From NCBI GenBank assembly GCA_945936135.1, contig CAMESG010000002.1, positions 1 to 64,000 of the forward strand: a DNA stretch of 64,000 bases, written 5' to 3'. Every line of letters starts with the position of its first letter. Position 1 is the stretch's first letter. The position numbers and the translations under genes were made by a program. The DNA is from an uncultured Mollicutes bacterium (GTDB taxonomy: Bacteria; Bacillota_I; Bacilli_A; RFN20; CAG-826). Below the pieces are notes generated by a model. That model searched no databases, had not been told where the DNA came from, and was given only the letters and a program-made list of their open reading frames with translations. Positions 7,033 through 15,890 of the stretch are shown piece after piece.

Positions 7033-9408
7033 TTACTTCCTCTTCCGCTTCCCGAAAATCGCGTGGAATATACCAAGGAGATAATGACCATTCGCGAAGT
7101 CGAGGATCGCTTGAACTTGTTTGACGTTCAAGCCCGCGACCGAAAGGCTACGGATCGGGTTCTCTTCAAAACAGGCTAAGAGGAAGGATTTCTCCGCCTC
7201 GCTCATGCCTTCTCGGTAAGCGCCCATCATATAGAGCTTCCGCATCAGTTTTCCAATCTTGGTCCAAGAGATCTCGTTCATCGTACTATCCATATTGAAA
7301 GGACGTTCGTGACGCGTCTTATCCAAGGGGACGACCCTTCCTAGCAAGGCTTCGAATTCATCGTCGATTCCAACGAACCCTTCTTTCGGAACCGCATAAT
7401 AGACGGGGCAAGAATCACGAAGAGAAGGAAAGACGTTGTCGTTTGAAACGACCAATTTCCCTTCCGCGACGATGGACTCGCTGCTTTCGCCAACTTGGAT
7501 CTTATACGTCCCGGGTTCGGTCATGAAACGATGTTGTTCTAGATCATAATGGGCGAAGTTCTCTTCCGCGAGAGGGAAGTCGACCGAGACGGATTCGTCA
7601 GGATTGACCCTCACCTTCGAAAAGGCGATCAAGGTTCGTTTGGCCTTGAAGACGTTCTTCTTCTCGGGTTCTGCATAGAGTTCAACGACGACTTCGGAAG
7701 CCCTCTTGGAACGGTTCGTGACTTGAACCGTCCCCAAACAGATTTCCTTGGAAGAAATGCTCTTTTTGCTTAACGATAACGCATAGGAGAATTTCGCATA
7801 GGATAACCCGTGTCCAAAAGGATAGAGGACGGGCTTATTCGCGCTTAGATAATAACGATACCCTACGTAGATGCTTTCTTTGTATAAGGCCTGTCCTTCA
7901 AAGCCTGGGTAATAACCAAAGGAAGGAACGTCCGCTAAATGGAGGGGCCAAGTTTCTGCGAGCTTGCCGCTAGGAGAGACCTTGCCTAGCAATAGATCGC
8001 AAAGCGCTTCCGCGCCCGCTTCTCCTGCAAGGTAGTCCACCAATACGGCCTTGGTTTCTTCAATGAAGGGCAAAGCCACAGGGGCGCCGACCGACAAGCA
8101 GACGATAATATTTGGGTTGCTTGAATAGATCGCGTCAAAGAGGCTCAATTGGTTATCGGGCAGATTAAAGCTCTTACGGTCCACTCCTTCTGTTTCTAAA
8201 GAATCAGGCAACCCAAGGAAGAGCAAAACCTTCTTTGAGGTGCTTGCTAGATCGACCGCTTCTCTAACCAAGGCAGGGTTTGAATCAAAATGGTCAAGGT
8301 CATAGCCTTTCGCATACGGCAATTGATGATTCGTCGCTTCAAGGAAGGAAGTGGCCTTCAAGGTGCGAACGAAGCTCGATCCGTTGCCTTGATAACGGGG
8401 TTGCTCGGCAAAGGCGCCGATCACGCAGGCGTCGCGAAAAGAGGTTAAAGGAAGAGTTCTGCCTTCGTTTCGCAACAAAACGATGGATTTCTGCGCGGCA
8501 ATCTTCGCAAGTTCATGGGAAGCATTCGGATCGTAATAACCTTCATCTTGTTTCGAAGCTTTCTTCAACATCTCGACGATGCGTTCCGCGGATTCCGTCG
8601 CGTTGGCAACCTTCAATCGACCTGCGCGGCAGGCGGAAAGCAAGGATCTGGATCTGTTCTTTACCGGGCAAGGCATCTCTAGATCCAAGCCGTGGTTATG
8701 GGAATCGATGGGGTCATAGGTTCCACCCCAATCGGACATCGTGACCCCGCGATAACGCCAGGAAGTACGAAGGATATCTTTCAATAGATAATCCGAATCA
8801 GAGGCATGTACCCCATTCACCAAGTTATAGGAGCACATCACCGCCCAAGGGTTGCTCTCCTTGACAGCGATCTCAAAAGGCTTGAGATAGATTTCATTCA
8901 AGGCGCGCTCATCAACCATCGAATCGCTGATGTTGCGATAGCTTTCCTGCGAGTTGCAGGCGAAGTGTTTGACGCAAGCCCCGACGTTCGCGCTTTGAAC
9001 GCCACGGATAAAGCCCGCGGCCATCTTGCCCGAAAGAAGCGGGTCTTCCGATAGGTATTCGAAGTTCCTGCCACACAAGGGATTGCGTTTGATATTAACG
9101 CCAGGAGTCAAAAGAAGGGCAACGTCTTTCGACGCGGCTTCTTTGCCCATCACTTCCCCGATCACATGTTCAAGGGCAGGATCCCAAGAACAGGCCAAAA
9201 GGGCAGGCGAGGGGAAGCACGTTGAGATTTCCGCGTCGTAAGGATCCGGATTTCCCCCTTGAACCTTACGCACCCCAAAAGGGCCATCGTGCACTTCGAT
9301 CGCAGGTAGTCCAAGGCGTTTCACGCCATGGATCTCCCAATAGCCCTTGCCATGGAGAAGGTGGCACTTCTCCCGTAGGGTCAATTCTTCTTTGCCTCTT
9401 CTAGCCAT
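7033..9408 (-). CDS. Glycoside hydrolase family 3 beta-glucosidase-type enzyme
   Basis: A 791-residue GH3 enzyme. The N-terminal TIM-barrel domain has the substrate-binding KHFACNSQE (147-155) and the nucleophile Asp226 in GVTMSDWGG; the alpha/beta sandwich contains DYLAGEAGAEALCDLLLGKVSPSGKLAETWP; a C-terminal fibronectin-III-like domain follows (about residues 560-650), then an extra helical tail of roughly 110 residues. No signal peptide, so it acts on imported oligosaccharides or glycosides. It releases non-reducing beta-linked sugars; glucose or xylose specificity cannot be read from sequence alone. The gap to rmuC is 12 nt. Confidence 0.92.
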   Translation of the reverse strand: MARRGKEELTLREKCHLLHGKGYWEIHGVKRLGLPAIEVHDGPFGVRKVQGGNPDPYDAEISTCFPSPALLACSWDPALEHVIGEVMGKEAASKDVALLLTPGVNIKRNPLCGRNFEYLSEDPLLSGKMAAGFIRGVQSANVGACVKHFACNSQESYRNISDSMVDERALNEIYLKPFEIAVKESNPWAVMCSYNLVNGVHASDSDYLLKDILRTSWRYRGVTMSDWGGTYDPIDSHNHGLDLEMPCPVKNRSRSLLSACRAGRLKVANATESAERIVEMLKKASKQDEGYYDPNASHELAKIAAQKSIVLLRNEGRTLPLTSFRDACVIGAFAEQPRYQGNGSSFVRTLKATSFLEATNHQLPYAKGYDLDHFDSNPALVREAVDLASTSKKVLLFLGLPDSLETEGVDRKSFNLPDNQLSLFDAIYSSNPNIIVCLSVGAPVALPFIEETKAVLVDYLAGEAGAEALCDLLLGKVSPSGKLAETWPLHLADVPSFGYYPGFEGQALYKESIYVGYRYYLSANKPVLYPFGHGLSYAKFSYALSLSKKSISSKEICLGTVQVTNRSKRASEVVVELYAEPEKKNVFKAKRTLIAFSKVRVNPDESVSVDFPLAEENFAHYDLEQHRFMTEPGTYKIQVGESSESIVAEGKLVVSNDNVFPSLRDSCPVYYAVPKEGFVGIDDEFEALLGRVVPLDKTRHERPFNMDSTMNEISWTKIGKLMRKLYMMGAYREGMSEAEKSFLLACFEENPIRSLSVAGLNVKQVQAILDFANGHYLLGIFHAIFGKRKRK

Positions 9409-9420
9409 ATGTTACTTTCT

Positions 9421-10722
9421 TTAGAACTCTTCTTCGGCGTTGTCGTTCGTCAATGCCGCCGGTTCTTGTTCTTCCACTTCGATGCTCTTGATTTCCGAAG
9501 AAGAAATGGAAGCGAACTTCCGGTTCATCTTGCTGACCGTGGTCGAGAAGTCGCCGGTGTTCTTCGACAAGGAGTCGATCGACTTCTCGATCTTCTCCCA
9601 ACGGAGGCTGAAGCGTTTGAACTCGTTGCCCAAATCATTAAGGGTCTTGTTGATCTTCTCCAAGTTCTTGGTGCGTTTCGCATCAAGCTGCACGACCTTA
9701 AAGGAAGCGATGATAGGTTGAAGGATCGTAGGAGAAGCGAGAATCACCGATTTACGACGGGCATCGTCCACGAGATCCGGGAACTCGTTTTCCACGTAGG
9801 CGAAGACCCCATCGTTCGGGATAAAGTGGATCGCCGGGCGGATAATTTCGCCGGATTCCACGTACTTCGCGACTTCTTTGATCGAATTCGTCAAAGCGTT
9901 CTTGAAAAGTTTCTTCTTTTCGATCGCTTCTTCTTCACTGAGTTTGCTATCGCCGAAGAGATCTTCGTATCCGACCAAGGAGAACTTCGAGTCGATGACC
10001 ATGACTTGCTTCTTCTCGGCGCCGTCAAGGAAGATAACCGCGTCAGGGCGCAAGCCGTCCTTCCCGGACTTCAAGCAATATTGGAAATCATAGAGTTCAC
10101 CTTTGTAGGCTTCGCCGAACATGCTTTGGATGATCATCTCCAATTGCATCTCGCCATAGCGTCCGCGTTGTTGGGAGTTCGTCAAAACGGTCTTAAGAGA
10201 GGTGACTTCATTGCCGATGTTCTCCATGCTCTTTTGGACGGCGTTGATCTCGCCAAGGGCCTTTTGGATCTTCTCCATCGAGTCGGAGGTGCCTTTGAAT
10301 CCGCTCGCAAGGGATTCATCGACCTTCTTATGAATCGCGACCAAGTTGTCGTCGACTTTTTTATTGATCGAATCCATTTGGTTCTTGAGGTTGTTCGCAA
10401 GATTCTGTTCAAAAGCCAAAAGGCGCTTCATGTCGTCTTCCGAGCCTTGTTTCAAGACATTTTGGATCTTTTCTTGGAATTCGGCGTTTCGCTTCGTCTC
10501 CTCGAGGTTCTTTTCATTGATCAGGTTGCGATTCTCCAAGACGTTCTTTTCCAACATCCCGGGAAGGCTTGCCTTCAACCCGGCGATGTCGTTGCCCAAA
10601 CGATTGATGGCTTCATCGTCACGGCGATCCACGGTCGTTGGTTTTTTCTTCAATTGAAGGATCAAAAGAACCACCAAGGCAATGAAGGTGATCGAGAGTA
10701 AAATAATGATTGCGATTTCCAT
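9421..10722 (-). CDS. rmuC: DNA recombination protein RmuC
   Basis: Membrane-anchored nuclease-fold protein limiting DNA inversion and rearrangement. An N-terminal hydrophobic helix (IAIIILLSITFIALVVLLIL) is followed by a long coiled coil (about residues 40-165) and the RmuC core (QQRGRYGEMQLEMIIQ, YCLKSGKDGLRPDAVIFL, VIDSKFSL). I start at ATG 10722, two codons inside the longest frame, because a TAAAAT -10-like box ends only 6 nt before it and no RBS exists, suggesting a leaderless mRNA. It follows tRNA-Ala and its terminator. Confidence 0.9.
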   Translation of the reverse strand: MEIAIIILLSITFIALVVLLILQLKKKPTTVDRRDDEAINRLGNDIAGLKASLPGMLEKNVLENRNLINEKNLEETKRNAEFQEKIQNVLKQGSEDDMKRLLAFEQNLANNLKNQMDSINKKVDDNLVAIHKKVDESLASGFKGTSDSMEKIQKALGEINAVQKSMENIGNEVTSLKTVLTNSQQRGRYGEMQLEMIIQSMFGEAYKGELYDFQYCLKSGKDGLRPDAVIFLDGAEKKQVMVIDSKFSLVGYEDLFGDSKLSEEEAIEKKKLFKNALTNSIKEVAKYVESGEIIRPAIHFIPNDGVFAYVENEFPDLVDDARRKSVILASPTILQPIIASFKVVQLDAKRTKNLEKINKTLNDLGNEFKRFSLRWEKIEKSIDSLSKNTGDFSTTVSKMNRKFASISSSEIKSIEVEEQEPAALTNDNAEEEF

Positions 10723-10728
10723 AGGCAC

Positions 10729-10734
10729 ATTTTA
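10729..10734 (-). promoter_or_regulatory. -10 box of leaderless rmuC transcript
   Basis: TAAAAT on the minus strand, 6 nt before the rmuC ATG at 10722. No purine-rich RBS lies between. The -35 region (CTTTCG-like) is poor. Confidence 0.45.
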
Positions 10735-10757
10735 CCGCATCAAGCAAAGAACGAAAG

Positions 10758-10781
10758 ACAAGAAAAGGCGAAACGCCTTTA
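10758..10781 (-). terminator. Terminator after tRNA-Ala
   Basis: AAAGGCG and CGCCTTT pair around TTT, followed on the minus strand by a T-rich run (TCTTGTCTTTC). It stands about 30 nt past the tRNA 3' end. Confidence 0.65.
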
Positions 10782-10810
10782 TATAACGCTCCGCCTCAAG
10801 AAATAAAAAA

Positions 10811-10886
10811 TGGTGGACCTTGTCGGGATCGAACCGATGACCTCCTCCATGCCATGGAGGCGCTCTCCCAGCTGAGCTAAAGGCCC
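10811..10886 (-). tRNA. tRNA-Ala (anticodon GGC)
   Basis: A 76-nt tRNA with encoded CCA (10811-10813). Acceptor GGGCCTT/AAGGTCC has one G-U pair, anticodon stem CCTCC/GGAGG encloses ATGGCAT (GGC anticodon), and the T-arm has GGTTCGATCCC. Confidence 0.95.
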
Positions 10887-10923
10887 ACGCAGCAATTTGC
10901 GCTCTTTTTCAAGCGCGTTAACA

Positions 10924-10952
10924 AATATAGAGGGATGGCTTGGTCTTGTCAA
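10924..10952 (-). promoter_or_regulatory. Promoter of tRNA-Ala
   Basis: TTGACA (10947-10952), exactly 17 nt, TATATT (10924-10929) on the minus strand, 38 nt before the tRNA 5' end. This is the cleanest consensus sigma-A type promoter in the window. Confidence 0.8.
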
Positions 10953-11190
10953 ATCTTTTTTGCGAATTCGGAAACGCCTTTTGAACACGACTAGGAAAGC
11001 GGACTAAAGTTTTGTCCGATTCGCCATTTCTTTGGCTCTACCATATCAGCGAGAGTCTTTGCGCGATACAAACACGACATCTACCGCCCACGTTGAAAAA
11101 AACATTATAATTGCCTTAGATAATTTCCCTAATTGTTCTTCTGACTCTTGCTGCCTCCGCGGGGTTTGGCTTTCTCCGGAGGATGCTTCA

Positions 11191-11870
11191 TTGAATACAT
11201 TTGGTAAAAAGGCCATAGGGCTGGCCTTTCTTTTGCCAACCCTCTTTTCCTCTTGCTTTCTATGGAATAAAACGGGGCTTCGATATTTATATTTTACTTA
11301 TGGCGAGATGACCTTTCGCTTGTTTGCCGATCCAAATGGAAAAGACTATCTCGGCGACCTCCTCATCGATTACAAAAACGGCAGCTTATCGTTTCTGTAC
11401 ACGGTGAATCGCGATTTTGAAATCGATTTCAATCTAAGGGGGGATATCACTGTCGACTTCTTCATCTCCGATGGCGAAAATTCCACGCTAGTTGATTGCG
11501 TTTTTTATTACGAAAAATACATGTATGACCATTGCTGTCCCGATGGGATTTGCTCCGGTTGCGACGTCCCTTTTCCAGGGGTTATTTTCAACAATCGCAA
11601 ATTCAATGAACCGGATCCTCTTCTTTCTTTGAAAGAGGGTTTCAGTGAGGTTCTCATCCCGTTAAGGGGAGAAAACATAGACCGATTGAAGCTCCGCGGC
11701 TCAAGATGGAGGCAGGGGACGAAAACGGCGGTTTTCTCTTTTCAAGCGACCAAACCTACGTCGATCCCCAATGGGCAGAAAGTGTCGACTTAAATTCCAG
11801 TATCCCCTTTTACTTTGATGAAACCAGACCGGATTCGGCAAGCGGAAAGAGCGTTGATCCCGCGGAATAA
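11191..11870 (+). pseudogene. Lipoprotein of unknown function, probably frameshifted
   Basis: A TTG start at 11191 with GGAGG 8 nt upstream gives MNTFGKKAIGLAFLLPTLFS followed by Ser-Cys, a lipoprotein signal with lipobox LFSSC. The mature part is beta-rich and has a cysteine cluster (DHCCPDGICSGC). In this frame the protein ends at 11793 with an un-protein-like, basic last 25 residues. In the -1 frame, from about 11703 to a TAA at 11868-11870, an acidic, plausible C-terminus continues (GDENGGFLFSSDQTYVDPQW and on). A one-base insertion or two-base loss near 11685-11710 would explain both, so this is a recent pseudogene or a sequencing error. No family recognised. Confidence 0.6.
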
Positions 11871-11900
11871 CGACGCAACGAGCTATCGCGAGGGAAAATT

Positions 11901-12650
11901 TTAGTTATTCCCGAACAAAACTTGATTGACCACAGACTCCAAGTACTCTTGCTTTCCGCTTTCTGGATCCTCGGGTTTGCCAAGGCGTTCCGCATAGTTC
12001 GAGAGTTCCTTCAAGCTCGTCTCGCCTTTGACGATCTTGGCGCCGATCCCGGAAGCGAAGGAAGAATACTTCTCCTCCTTGAAGGCATCGAGCCTTCCAT
12101 CTTCGATCAACGCCGCGGCCTTCAATAGGCCTAAGGCAAAGGTGTCCATGCCCAAGATATAGGCTTCGAACATGTCTTCGTAGGTGTTGGAAGGTCTGCG
12201 GTTCTTCGCGTCGAAGTTGAACCCTCCGGTGAGTCCCCCTGCCTTCAGGACCTCGTACATGCACATCGTCGAAGAATAGACATCGAAGGGGAATTCGTCC
12301 GTATCCCAACCAAGGAGATAATCGCCTTGGTTCGCGTCGATGCTGCCAAGCATTCCGTTGATCGCAGAAATACGGAGCTCGCGCTCAAAAGTATGCCCCG
12401 CGAGCGTCGCGTGGTTCGCTTCGATGTTCATCTTGAAGTCCTTGTCCAAGCCATACTTCCGCAAGAACCCGATCGCCGTTGCAGCGTCGAAATCGTATTG
12501 ATGCTTCATCGGTTCTTTCGGCTTCGGCTCGATGTAGAAATCGCCTTTAAAACCAATGCTTCTGCCATAATCGACCGCCATATGCATAAGGCGGGCGATG
12601 TTCTCTTCTTCGTATTTGATGACAGGGATGTTCACGAAAATTTCGTTCAT
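11901..12650 (-). pseudogene. xylA: Xylose isomerase with internal deletion
   Basis: The 249-residue product compares with about 440 for XylA. Its first 14 residues ([14 protein letters not shown]) fit the genuine XylA N-terminus, but the next residues ([14 protein letters not shown]) belong about 200 residues further on, so some 190 codons are missing in frame. The metal-site part is intact: [47 protein letters not shown]. The catalytic His/Asp pair of the first half is gone, so isomerase activity is not expected. The RBS (AAAGGAA) is kept. No xylulokinase is nearby. Confidence 0.85.
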
Positions 12651-12986
12651 TCTTTGTTCCTTTTTGTTGTTTCTCTTTTTTCAAAGAACCATAGGTTTCG
12701 CTTGAATTTATCCTGTAAAACAACCTCATGCAATGTCGTTATGTTGCTTTTTACGCATACAAATCCGCTTGAACGTAAAATCAATCAACGAAAGCATCCT
12801 TAAGCGCTCTCTTTCTTTTCTTCGTTGTATTCCTTTTTCTTACTTTGATCCTTGGTTTCGTTAAGAACCCTAGAATCCATCGAAAAGAGAGCCCCTTGCT
12901 ACTTCTTCAGGGTTTCACCACCTACGAAACAAGGTTACAAAATCAAGACTATAAACCAAGATTTTTCTTCCTATAGTGAACTCGTT
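12651..12986. other. Intergenic region between the xylA remnant and the Y-family polymerase
   Basis: No coding frame with a credible start is seen. The left edge holds the xylA RBS on the minus strand. The right edge holds the polymerase -10 box. The middle is T-rich on the plus strand (12800-12850) without a clear hairpin. Confidence 0.5.
12972..12977 (+). promoter_or_regulatory. -10 box of leaderless uvrX-type transcript
   Basis: TATAGT, 9 nt before the ATG at 12987, with no RBS between. The -35 region is not recognisable. Confidence 0.5.
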
Positions 12987-14237
12987 ATGGAATGCGTCTA
13001 CGCGGTGATCGACATCAAATCCTTCTACGCTAGCTGCGAGTGCGCAGCGCGTGGACTCGATCTTTTTTCCACCCCCTTGATCGTTGCGGATCCCGAGCGC
13101 ACTTCTTCCACGATCGTCATGAGCGCAACCCCCTATCTAAAAGCAAAGTATGGTTGTCCCAACGTCTGTCGCGTCCGCGATCTCCCCGATATCCCTGACC
13201 TTATCATGGCAAAGCCAAGGATGCGTTATTACCTAGAAATGAGCGCCCGCGTCGTTTCGATCTTCCTCGATTACGTCGATGAAAGCGATCTTCACGTCTA
13301 TTCGATCGACGAATCCTTCCTCCGTCTCGATCCCTATCTATCCCTATATCGTTGTTCTCCCGAAGAACTCGTTTCAAAGATTCAAAGAAGGATCAAAGAA
13401 GAGTTGGGCCTTGTTGCGACCGCGGGCATCGGGCCCAATATGTTCCTCGCGAAAGTCTGTTTGGATAACGAAGGCAAAAAGAGGCCGCCCTACCAAGCAA
13501 GATGGACGGAAGAGAACGCCAAAGAAAAACTTTGGGCGATTCGTCCAATCACCAAGATTTGGGGAATCGCCGGAGGGATCGCCTCCCACTTATCTCGCTT
13601 AGGGATCGAGAACCTGGAAGCCTTGTCGAAGACCGATCCTCACCTTATGAAAAAGGAATTCGGCGTCATCGGCGAGGAGCTCCTTCGTCTAGCCAACGGG
13701 ATCGATCACGCGAACATCGAAGAGAAATACGTCCCAAAGGCACGCGCCCTCTCCTATGGGCAAACCTTGATGAAGGATTACGACCTTCCTGGCGCGAGGT
13801 TGCTGTTGCGCGAAATGTGCGACGAACTTTGCTTCCGTTTGCGGCGAAATGCGTGCAAAACCCGTTGCGTTTCATTGATGGTTGCCTATTCAAAAGAAGC
13901 GCATTCCCCTTCTTTTTCGCGTCAAAAAGCCTTGGATATCGCGACCGACGATAACGATAGCCTCTACGCGACCTTGTTGGTTCTTTTTGACGAATTCGCC
14001 GTAAACGCTCCGATCCGCGCACTAAGCATTTCTTTTGCTTCCCTTTCTCCTTATGTAGGGCAGCAATATTCCCTATTCGAATGCCCGGAAGCGCAAGAAG
14101 AACGTCATCGCCTTTTGGAAACATGGGATGAGATCCGCCTCCGTTATGGGAGCGACGCTCTTCTTCGCGGCACGTCCTTCAAGAAGGATTCGACGATTCG
14201 TTTGCGTCACACGCAGATTGGAGGGCACCACGCATGA
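12987..14237 (+). CDS. uvrX: Y-family DNA polymerase, UvrX/UmuC type
   Basis: Translesion polymerase of 416 aa. DIKSFYASCEC (near residue 8) and SIDESFLRLD carry the catalytic acidic residues, GIGPNMFLAK lies in the palm, and WGIAGGIASHLSRLGIENLEAL is the helix-hairpin-helix. The thumb and little-finger domains follow. The C-terminus contains a QQYSLFE motif, which looks like a beta-clamp-binding peptide. I start at 12987 because the homologous N-terminus (MECVYAVIDIKSFYASC) begins there; the longer frame is not conserved in character. It overlaps yolD by four bases, the arrangement seen for Bacillus YqjW/YqjX. Confidence 0.92.
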   Translation: MECVYAVIDIKSFYASCECAARGLDLFSTPLIVADPERTSSTIVMSATPYLKAKYGCPNVCRVRDLPDIPDLIMAKPRMRYYLEMSARVVSIFLDYVDESDLHVYSIDESFLRLDPYLSLYRCSPEELVSKIQRRIKEELGLVATAGIGPNMFLAKVCLDNEGKKRPPYQARWTEENAKEKLWAIRPITKIWGIAGGIASHLSRLGIENLEALSKTDPHLMKKEFGVIGEELLRLANGIDHANIEEKYVPKARALSYGQTLMKDYDLPGARLLLREMCDELCFRLRRNACKTRCVSLMVAYSKEAHSPSFSRQKALDIATDDNDSLYATLLVLFDEFAVNAPIRALSISFASLSPYVGQQYSLFECPEAQEERHRLLETWDEIRLRYGSDALLRGTSFKKDSTIRLRHTQIGGHHA

Positions 14238-14581
14238 ACGAATCCCGCGGGATGATCAAATATCAGCCCTATCAATCCTTGACGGAGCAAGCCTCGGTCC
14301 TTTCGAGGATGCGTTACGAAAAGAACAAAAGGCCGAAACCTTTGATCTCTTCCGACATGGCCGAGGAGATCGACGAGATCCTCGTCCATTACGAAAAGGA
14401 AAAGGTGCGCGCGCGTTATTACGAAGATGGCTACGTCTATGAACTTCCGGGCGTCATCTCCTTTATCGATTCGACCTTCAAGGCACTTGTGATTCAAGGA
14501 AAGAGAATTCCTTTTTCTCGCTTGGTTGGGTTAGAGCGGTTGGAAACGAAAAGACGCTCCGATGAGCTCGAAGCGCCTTGA
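14234..14581 (+). CDS. yolD: YolD-like family protein
   Basis: A 115-residue protein with the YolD-like pattern: MIKYQPYQSLTEQASVLSRM, then DEILVHYEKEKVRARYYEDG and a beta-rich end (YELPGVISFIDSTFKALVIQG, IPFSRLVGLE). YolD-like proteins accompany UvrX-type polymerases in Firmicutes, plasmids and prophages and are thought to modulate them in UmuD fashion; the mechanism is not established. The ATGA overlap with uvrX implies coupled translation. A second ATG at 14252 is a possible start. The end converges on the M29 peptidase gene with 8 nt between them. Confidence 0.88.
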   Translation: MNESRGMIKYQPYQSLTEQASVLSRMRYEKNKRPKPLISSDMAEEIDEILVHYEKEKVRARYYEDGYVYELPGVISFIDSTFKALVIQGKRIPFSRLVGLERLETKRRSDELEAP

Positions 14582-14589
14582 GGTGTTTA

Positions 14590-15816
14590 TCAGATCGCCC
14601 AGTTCCCGTCTTTGAAGATCTGGACTTCTTTCCCATCTTCCGTGCTTCCGACGATGTTCAAATCCTTGGAACCGATCATAAAGTCGACGTGGCTTAAGGA
14701 CTTATTGATCCCAAAGCCATGGATTTCATCGTCCGTGTACTTCTCGAAATCCGGATAGAGGTTCGTGAAGCCGCGCCCTAACGCCAAGTGACAGCAGGCG
14801 TTTTCATCGTAGAGAGTGTTATAGAAGAGAAGACCCGTGTTGTTGATGGGGGAATCGTAAGGAACAAGGGCGCATTCTCCTAAGTAGGCACTGCCTTCAT
14901 CCAAAGAAAGGATCGAACGAAGCGCCTCTTCTCCTTCTTCCGCGTGAACGTCGACGGCTTTCCCGTTTTCGAACCTCACCCAGAAGTCACGGATCATATG
15001 GCCTTGATAGACCAAGGGCTTCGCGGAATAGACGATGCCTTCCGCCTCACCCTTCATGGGGGAGGTGAAGCATTCTTCCGAAGGGATGTTCGGTTGGAAG
15101 AAGGTCCCTTGAAGGGTCGTTTCTCCCCCACCTTCGAAGATGACGCCAGGGATCAAACCGACGGTGAGGTCGGTACCATTGCTCGACGTGTAATGGAGCT
15201 TCTTCAAACGGAGGGCATTGAGCTTGTCGCATTTGGATTTCAAAACGCGATCGTGCTCCTCCCAGTTCGCGATGCCGTTGCCGTCTCCTGCGCGAGAGAC
15301 TTCGAGGATCGTTTCCCAAAGTTTTTCAACCGCGCGGGACGAGGTTTCGTTCGGGAACACCTTCTTCGCCCAGGCTTTGCTCGGGGCACCCGCGATGCAC
15401 CACTGGTATTTGTTGGCGCGCGCTTCGATGTATTTCGCGTTCTCGCGATAATGCGCGACGCGGATTTCCGCCATCTTCTTGGCATCCAAGCCCTTGGAGG
15501 CGTCTGGATCATCCGAATCGATCCAGATCAAGCAGGGAAGATCTTCGGTAAGCCACTTCTGCTCGCCTTCTTCCATCGGCAAGACTTCGCTTAAAGCCTT
15601 GAGTTTGCCTTTGCGCGAACTCACGCGGTGGCAAGCCTCGCTCAACCAATGGACGTGGACGTGTTTCGCGCCAGCTTTGTAGCATTCCTGCATCACGAGG
15701 GCGACGAACTTCTCTTGATCGACATTGGCCTTGATCATAACCGATTGGCCTTTCTTCAAGGCGATGCCAGAACGCACAATGAGCTCGGCGTATTTTTTTA
15801 ATAGCATTTGCTTCAT
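14590..15816 (-). CDS. M29 family aminopeptidase
   Basis: A 408-residue cytoplasmic metallo-aminopeptidase related to AmpS/PepS/AmpT. Likely metal ligands are Glu in NIPSEECFTSP, Glu in GSAYLGECALVPYDSP, His in NACCHLALGRGF, and His/Asp in LSHVDFMIGS. It trims N-terminal residues from peptides and so is a natural partner of the Opp importer at the end of the window. AAGGAG upstream supports the ATG at 15816; an alternative ATG lies two codons later. Divergent from the membrane protein gene at 15891, with TATA-type boxes around 15842-15850. Confidence 0.92.
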   Translation of the reverse strand: MKQMLLKKYAELIVRSGIALKKGQSVMIKANVDQEKFVALVMQECYKAGAKHVHVHWLSEACHRVSSRKGKLKALSEVLPMEEGEQKWLTEDLPCLIWIDSDDPDASKGLDAKKMAEIRVAHYRENAKYIEARANKYQWCIAGAPSKAWAKKVFPNETSSRAVEKLWETILEVSRAGDGNGIANWEEHDRVLKSKCDKLNALRLKKLHYTSSNGTDLTVGLIPGVIFEGGGETTLQGTFFQPNIPSEECFTSPMKGEAEGIVYSAKPLVYQGHMIRDFWVRFENGKAVDVHAEEGEEALRSILSLDEGSAYLGECALVPYDSPINNTGLLFYNTLYDENACCHLALGRGFTNLYPDFEKYTDDEIHGFGINKSLSHVDFMIGSKDLNIVGSTEDGKEVQIFKDGNWAI

Positions 15817-15890
15817 TTTGCTAATCTCCTTTTCGAAAAGTATTTATACTAGACGAGAGAAAACTCGCAAGAGGGAAAAGAGGCTTCACC

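Noticed and set aside
9409-10701. A 430-codon plus-strand open frame
   Set aside because: Antisense to rmuC; Leu/Phe/Arg bias is the mirror of the Lys/Glu/Gln-rich coiled coil.
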